This document shows positions 7,318 through 9,547 of a stretch of DNA of 9,547 nt, piece after piece (position 1 is the stretch's first letter; every line of letters starts with the position of its first letter). The translations under genes and the position numbers were made by a program. Origin of the DNA: Methylococcaceae bacterium (GTDB lineage Bacteria > Pseudomonadota > Gammaproteobacteria > Methylococcales > Methylomonadaceae); assembly GCA_947505055.1 (NCBI GenBank), contig CANNLO010000166.1, forward strand, positions 1-9,547, read 5' to 3'. The notes beneath the pieces were generated by a model, which had not been told where the DNA came from, did no database searches, and saw nothing but the letters and a program-made list of their open reading frames with translations.

Positions 7318-7320
7318 TTT

Positions 7321-7331
7321 TAGTATTAATT
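7321..7331 (-). promoter_or_regulatory. Shared AATTAATACTA element upstream of parA
   Basis: On the minus strand this reads AATTAATACTA, ten bases before the parA start. The identical 11-mer is at 7926-7936, running into the ATG of the broken gene. It contains a weak -10-like AATACT, so the two minus-strand units may share a promoter type or operator half-site. Confidence 0.35.
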
Positions 7332-7344
7332 TGATGTTAGAAAT

Positions 7345-7370
7345 GTGCCTAATTGGTACCAATACAGCAC
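7345..7370. promoter_or_regulatory. 26-bp interrupted palindrome upstream of parA
   Basis: GTGC (7345-7348) and GCAC (7367-7370) flank the perfect 12-bp palindrome ATTGGTACCAAT (7352-7363), all centred on GGTACC. It lies in the 69-bp gap between parA and the broken upstream gene, where ParFGH-type systems carry their centromere and operator. It is a strong candidate binding site for the ribbon-helix-helix protein. Confidence 0.55.
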
Positions 7371-7379
7371 TAGTATATG

Positions 7380-7926
7380 TTATTTTTTTCCGGAATGGCT
7401 ATATAAGTTACTGAATAGTCGAACCACGATGAAGATCATGGTTCGCGTGGTTTTGATGGCCGGAATCCGGCTGGGGTCTTCTGTGGCGAAATCGTCAATT
7501 GCTGTATTCATAAATTCTATCAGCCCCATTTGCGGACTGTCCTTGATTACCCGGTTTACAAATCGATCCTGAAGTTTTGATTTTATTTCTTCATCTATGT
7601 TCGTGTCTTTAACCAGCGACTGCAATTCAGCGTCAAGAAGTACGGCTTGTTTTTCTAGCCAATCGTAATCCATGTCGGCTTGAGAGGGCAGGGGACCGAA
7701 GGCATGTTGAAATACGCACAACACATCAAAGCAAAGATCCATGAACAGGTAAGCCATATCTTCGTTTTATTCGGCTATAGTCTGCGGGAAGATGCTGAAG
7801 ATGGCTTGAGCCAAACCGGTTTGTTCGAACTGGAATTGTTCAAGAATCTTTGCGTCGGTTTGTTCATTGATGCTTTTGGCATACTCCTAAGGCTTGATAA
7901 AGTTCGTTTGCAGTGAGTTCGTGCAT
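7380..7926 (-). pseudogene. Broken gene of unknown function upstream of parA
   Basis: An intact 125-codon frame (7757 to 7380) begins MAYLFMDLCFDVLCVF, but coding-like sequence continues upstream in the same frame across a single TAA at 7769-7767: it reads EQFQFEQTGLAQAIFSIF, ends PQTIAE, then stop, then NEDMAY. Further upstream, ATG at 7926 begins MHELTANELYQAL and joins that frame if one base is removed at the CC at 7886-7887 (GGA becomes GAG, then EYAKSINEQTD). The repaired product is about 181 residues, acidic and mostly helical, with no domain I recognise. One frameshift plus one nonsense change fits decay; two sequencing errors, or a shortened protein from 7757, are possible. It lies in the same direction as parA and shares the AATTAATACTA element with it, so it may have been an accessory gene of the same plasmid-like element. 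Confidence 0.6.
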
Positions 7927-7936
7927 AGTATTAATT
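7926..7936 (-). promoter_or_regulatory. Shared AATTAATACTA element at the start of the broken gene
   Basis: This is identical to the 11-mer at 7321-7331 upstream of parA. On the minus strand it runs directly into the ATG at 7926-7924, so a transcript from here would be leaderless or nearly so. No Shine-Dalgarno sequence is present. Confidence 0.35.
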
Positions 7937-7944
7937 AGGCATTA

Positions 7945-7955
7945 AATTGGTACCA
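7945..7955. promoter_or_regulatory. GGTACC site upstream of the broken gene
   Basis: AATTGGTACCA repeats the core of the sites at 6362 and 7352. It lies between the start of the broken gene and the 11-bp tandem repeats, close to where its promoter should be. In the minus direction, TGGTAC and AATACT are separated by 17 bp, so the site could also cover a weak -35 element. Confidence 0.4.
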
Positions 7956-7971
7956 TAATAATATCAAAATT

Positions 7972-8015
7972 GTACATATTTAGTACATATTTAGTACATA
8001 TTTAGTGCAATATAA
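7972..8015. repeat. Three perfect 11-bp tandem repeats (iteron- or centromere-like)
   Basis: GTACATATTTA occurs three times head to tail at 7972-7982, 7983-7993 and 7994-8004. A decayed fourth unit, GTGCAATATAA, follows at 8005-8015. A period of 11 bp is about one helical turn, so bound proteins would lie on one face of the DNA. Such arrays occur as plasmid iterons or as centromeres bound by partition proteins. No replication initiator gene is in the window, so a centromere or operator role next to the parA cassette is the better guess. Confidence 0.65.
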
Positions 8016-8020
8016 ATTAC

Positions 8021-8075
8021 AGTAAGGGGCAAAACCTTGCTGCTTACTATTGGAATATAGCCCCATAATTTTTTT
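8021..8075 (+). promoter_or_regulatory. Overlapping alternative hairpins before the secreted-protein gene
   Basis: AGTAAGGGGCAA (8021-8032) can pair with TTGCTGCTTACT (8037-8048) as a 12-bp stem with two mismatches and a 4-nt loop. GGGGC (8026-8030) can instead pair with GCCCC (8060-8064), and a run of seven T (8069-8075) follows. The two stems exclude each other, as in an attenuator, but the second stem is only 5 bp with a long loop. It may simply be an old terminator. I could not match it to a known riboswitch. Confidence 0.3.
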
Positions 8076-8104
8076 ACGAAGGCATCGACCTCAGTTTTTA
8101 AGTA

Positions 8105-8110
8105 TATAAT
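8105..8110 (+). promoter_or_regulatory. Candidate -10 box of the secreted-protein gene
   Basis: A consensus TATAAT lies 35 bp before the GTG start at 8146. No convincing -35 element is found at normal spacing, so an activator or another sigma factor might be needed. Confidence 0.35.
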
Positions 8111-8145
8111 TCGGTTATCTTCCAAAATTTAAAGGGATTAGAAAA

Positions 8146-8757
8146 GTGAAAAAAATTATTATCTTTCTGGTGATGCTTTGTTTTTCATGTTCAATTTCTT
8201 TTGCCGACACTGAAAAAATTGATCTGGAATACAAGGGAACCTATTCAGGAACTTTTTCTGGCACAGACAGTGGCACGTGGACCGCAACAATTGCATCTAC
8301 GGGAAAGATCACTGGAACAGTGACTTCTATTTTATCTGGGAAACTAGCAGTGACAGGTCAAGGATTGTCAAGTGGCGCGATAAGCCTTGGCAATGTAAGC
8401 TCTGGAGCAACTTTTACAGGAATGATCAATTTGACGACAGGTGCAACATCTGGAACGTGGGTTAATACTTTCTATGGCGATAGCGGAATTTTTTCAGGTG
8501 CGATCATTATCTTACCTTCCTCACTGGATTGCCTCTTTAATTGGGCAGAAATAACCTTTCCACAGTATTTCTCACCTGCTGGTGCAATAAGCTCAACTTC
8601 TAAACCGTACTATTATCGTTACTATACAAGTGCTGACACTTATCTGGCGGTTTCTTCGATCGATAACAACGTATATGTGTTGGGTGGATTTTTTGGCAAT
8701 ACTCCGCTTAAAGTAGGATTTGTTTCAAACTTTTTGAGCATTTCAGGATGTTTATAA
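8146..8757 (+). CDS. Sec-exported protein of unknown function, beta-rich with a two-cysteine C-terminal domain
   Basis: This 203-residue protein starts with a classical signal peptide: KK, a hydrophobic core IIIFLVMLCF, and a likely cleavage after SFA at residue 20. C12 and C15 lie in the signal and do not form a normal lipobox. Residues 28-120 are a Gly/Ser/Thr-rich region with recurring SGTF/SGTW strands (YSGTFSGTDSGTW, SGATFTG, TSGTWVNTF, SGIFSG), probably a small beta-sheet domain. Residues 129-202 form a second domain, CLFNWAE at its start, YYYRYY at 156-160, then NNVYVLGG and a final GC. I recall this layout from other secreted proteobacterial proteins but have no function for it. C129 and C202 are the only cysteines left after cleavage and may form a disulfide. 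The GTG start is supported by AAGGGA at 8132-8137. It is transcribed away from the broken gene and is probably a single-gene unit. Periplasmic or extracellular location is inferred. Confidence 0.75.
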   Translation: MKKIIIFLVMLCFSCSISFADTEKIDLEYKGTYSGTFSGTDSGTWTATIASTGKITGTVTSILSGKLAVTGQGLSSGAISLGNVSSGATFTGMINLTTGATSGTWVNTFYGDSGIFSGAIIILPSSLDCLFNWAEITFPQYFSPAGAISSTSKPYYYRYYTSADTYLAVSSIDNNVYVLGGFFGNTPLKVGFVSNFLSISGCL

Positions 8758-8849
8758 GTTGAAAGGCAAAAGGATACGAAGTGTCTAATTTGCTAAAGGA
8801 ACCCCAAGACGCATTATCAACCACCTAAGATACACAATGTCCTTCTGTC
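8758..8849. other. Gap between the secreted-protein gene and the insertion sequence
   Basis: I see no gene or clear terminator here. A minus-strand frame ends at 8785 (it finishes IMRLGVPLAN) and would be interrupted by the insertion sequence near 8850. It could be the tail of a gene cut by that insertion, but 20 codons are too few to tell. Confidence 0.4.
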
Positions 8850-9547
8850 GGGTGCTGATTTTTAATAATGTTAATATTTTGGTAAACTTGTAATTTTCAA
8901 AGAACCAGGCAAAACCAATGGCTGAAATTATAGCGCGTAACGAAAACGAATTGACGATCCAGGTAACCATTAAACTGACCGGCAGTTTAATGGAAATGGA
9001 AAACACTATATTGGATAGCTGTAACGATATTGGTTGCTTGGCAACAACAGAAGCTTTGCAAAAATTTGATACGGATGGAAGCCCTATAAAATGGGGCGAT
9101 ACAAAAATGACGGCTCGAAATAGGGACAATAAAACCTATCAAACCCCTTACGGCAGTGTGCAGTTAGAGCGCTATGTTTATCAAAGTTCAAAAGGCGGCC
9201 GGATTTATTGTCCGCTGGAATACAACGCTCGCATTATTCAGGGTGCAACGCCCAAATTTGCTCAACAACTATCGCACAAATATTCCAACATGAATGCACC
9301 GGCGGTATGTCGTGATTTAGAGGACAACCATCATCGAAAAATAGCGCATTCTTATTTGCAGGATGTGAGCGATTGGGTAGGTGGCATTGCGCAAGCCAAA
9401 GAAGAGCTTTGGGAATATGCTATTCCGCCCTTGAATGAAGCGATAACGACTGCCGTTGTCAGCCTTGATGGAGCTTATGTATTGATGCGCGAAGACGGTT
9501 ACCGAGAAGCGATGGTCGGCAATATTTCGCTTTACGATGTCACCGGC
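8850..9547 (+). mobile_element. ISKra4-family insertion sequence, left part (continues past the window)
   Basis: The element is identified by its transposase, which starts at 8918. The left end is tentatively placed at the GGGTGCTGATTTTTAAT segment from 8850, because the AT-rich stretch from there to the start codon reads like the usual leader of these elements. The right end, the right inverted repeat and any target duplication lie outside the window, so the exact left boundary is unproven. Confidence 0.55.
8918..9547 (+). CDS. ISKra4-family transposase, N-terminal part (cut by window edge)
   Basis: An open frame of 210 codons runs from ATG 8918 to the last base without a stop. The protein starts MAEIIARNENELTIQV and has the ISKra4-type blocks KTYQTPYGSVQLERYVYQ (about 74-91), GGRIYCPLE, QGATPKFAQQLSHKY, VCRDLEDNHHRKI and DWVGGIAQAKEE. 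It reaches VSLDGAYV followed by GYREAMVGN. The Asp in SLDGA is likely the first acidic residue of the DDE catalytic triad; the rest would lie beyond the window. It catalyses movement of the element by DNA cleavage and strand transfer. There is no frameshift or stop in the visible part, so it may be intact. Family members are usually more than 400 residues, so about half is missing here only because of the window edge. Confidence 0.9.
   Translation, partial: MAEIIARNENELTIQVTIKLTGSLMEMENTILDSCNDIGCLATTEALQKFDTDGSPIKWGDTKMTARNRDNKTYQTPYGSVQLERYVYQSSKGGRIYCPLEYNARIIQGATPKFAQQLSHKYSNMNAPAVCRDLEDNHHRKIAHSYLQDVSDWVGGIAQAKEELWEYAIPPLNEAITTAVVSLDGAYVLMREDGYREAMVGNISLYDVTG

Noticed and set aside
7680..7916. 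78-codon plus-strand open frame
   Set aside because: It is antisense to the broken gene, whose three repaired segments read far more like protein.
7972..8015. CRISPR array
   Set aside because: Units are 11 bp, directly abutting, with no spacers and no cas genes nearby.
8021..8075. Cyclic-di-GMP (GEMM-type) riboswitch, suggested by GGGGCAAAACC
   Set aside because: The rest of the conserved core, notably the ACGCAAAGC segment and the second conserved stem, is absent.
8146..8205. Lipoprotein signal at C12 or C15
   Set aside because: Neither cysteine has a proper lipobox before it, while a type I cleavage site SFA before D21 is well placed.
8785..9129. 114-codon minus-strand open frame
   Set aside because: Most of it is antisense to the transposase start; only its last 20 or so codons lie outside, and these were kept as a low-interest finding.

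Overview
The window looks like accessory DNA from a Gram-negative bacterium, most likely a gammaproteobacterium. The clues are an RTX-type secreted protein, Sec signal peptides, an ISKra4-family transposase and moderate base composition. Similar combinations of genes occur in aerobic methanotrophs (Methylococcales), but that placement is an impression from protein style and is not shown by a marker gene. There is no rRNA or tRNA gene, CRISPR array or replication initiator in the window.

Left half (272-6329, all + strand): a 327-residue RTX-type calcium-binding protein, predicted to leave the cell by type I secretion, is followed by a strong intrinsic terminator. Three closely packed genes follow: a 910-residue multidomain family-2 glycosyltransferase, a 408-residue GT-B (family 4) glycosyltransferase that overlaps it by 26 bp and starts with TTG, and a TPR-repeat protein. 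The order suggests a surface protein and the enzymes that decorate it. The terminator would make the structural protein abundant and leave the enzymes to lower-level readthrough.

Middle (6350-8015, genes on - strand): a compact type Ib partition-like cassette. A 209-residue ParA-type ATPase overlaps by 1 bp with a 99-residue ribbon-helix-helix partner. Upstream of parA lies a broken gene of unknown function, which reads as one protein of about 181 residues if one frameshift and one TAA are repaired. The cassette is full of cis structure: palindromes centred on GGTACC at both ends of parA-parB, another GGTACC site and three perfect 11-bp tandem repeats upstream of the broken gene, and an ATAGTGTAA box repeated three times. 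Together these look like a centromere/operator array from a plasmid or integrated plasmid-like element. A fourth GGTACC site lies upstream of the RTX gene.

Right (8021-9547, + strand): a hairpin-rich leader precedes a 203-residue Sec-exported protein of unknown function, with a Gly/Ser/Thr-rich beta-strand N-terminal half and a two-cysteine C-terminal domain. An ISKra4-family insertion sequence then runs off the window edge.

The parts most worth following up are the GGTACC/11-mer site network around the partition genes and the RTX-terminator-glycosyltransferase-TPR locus.
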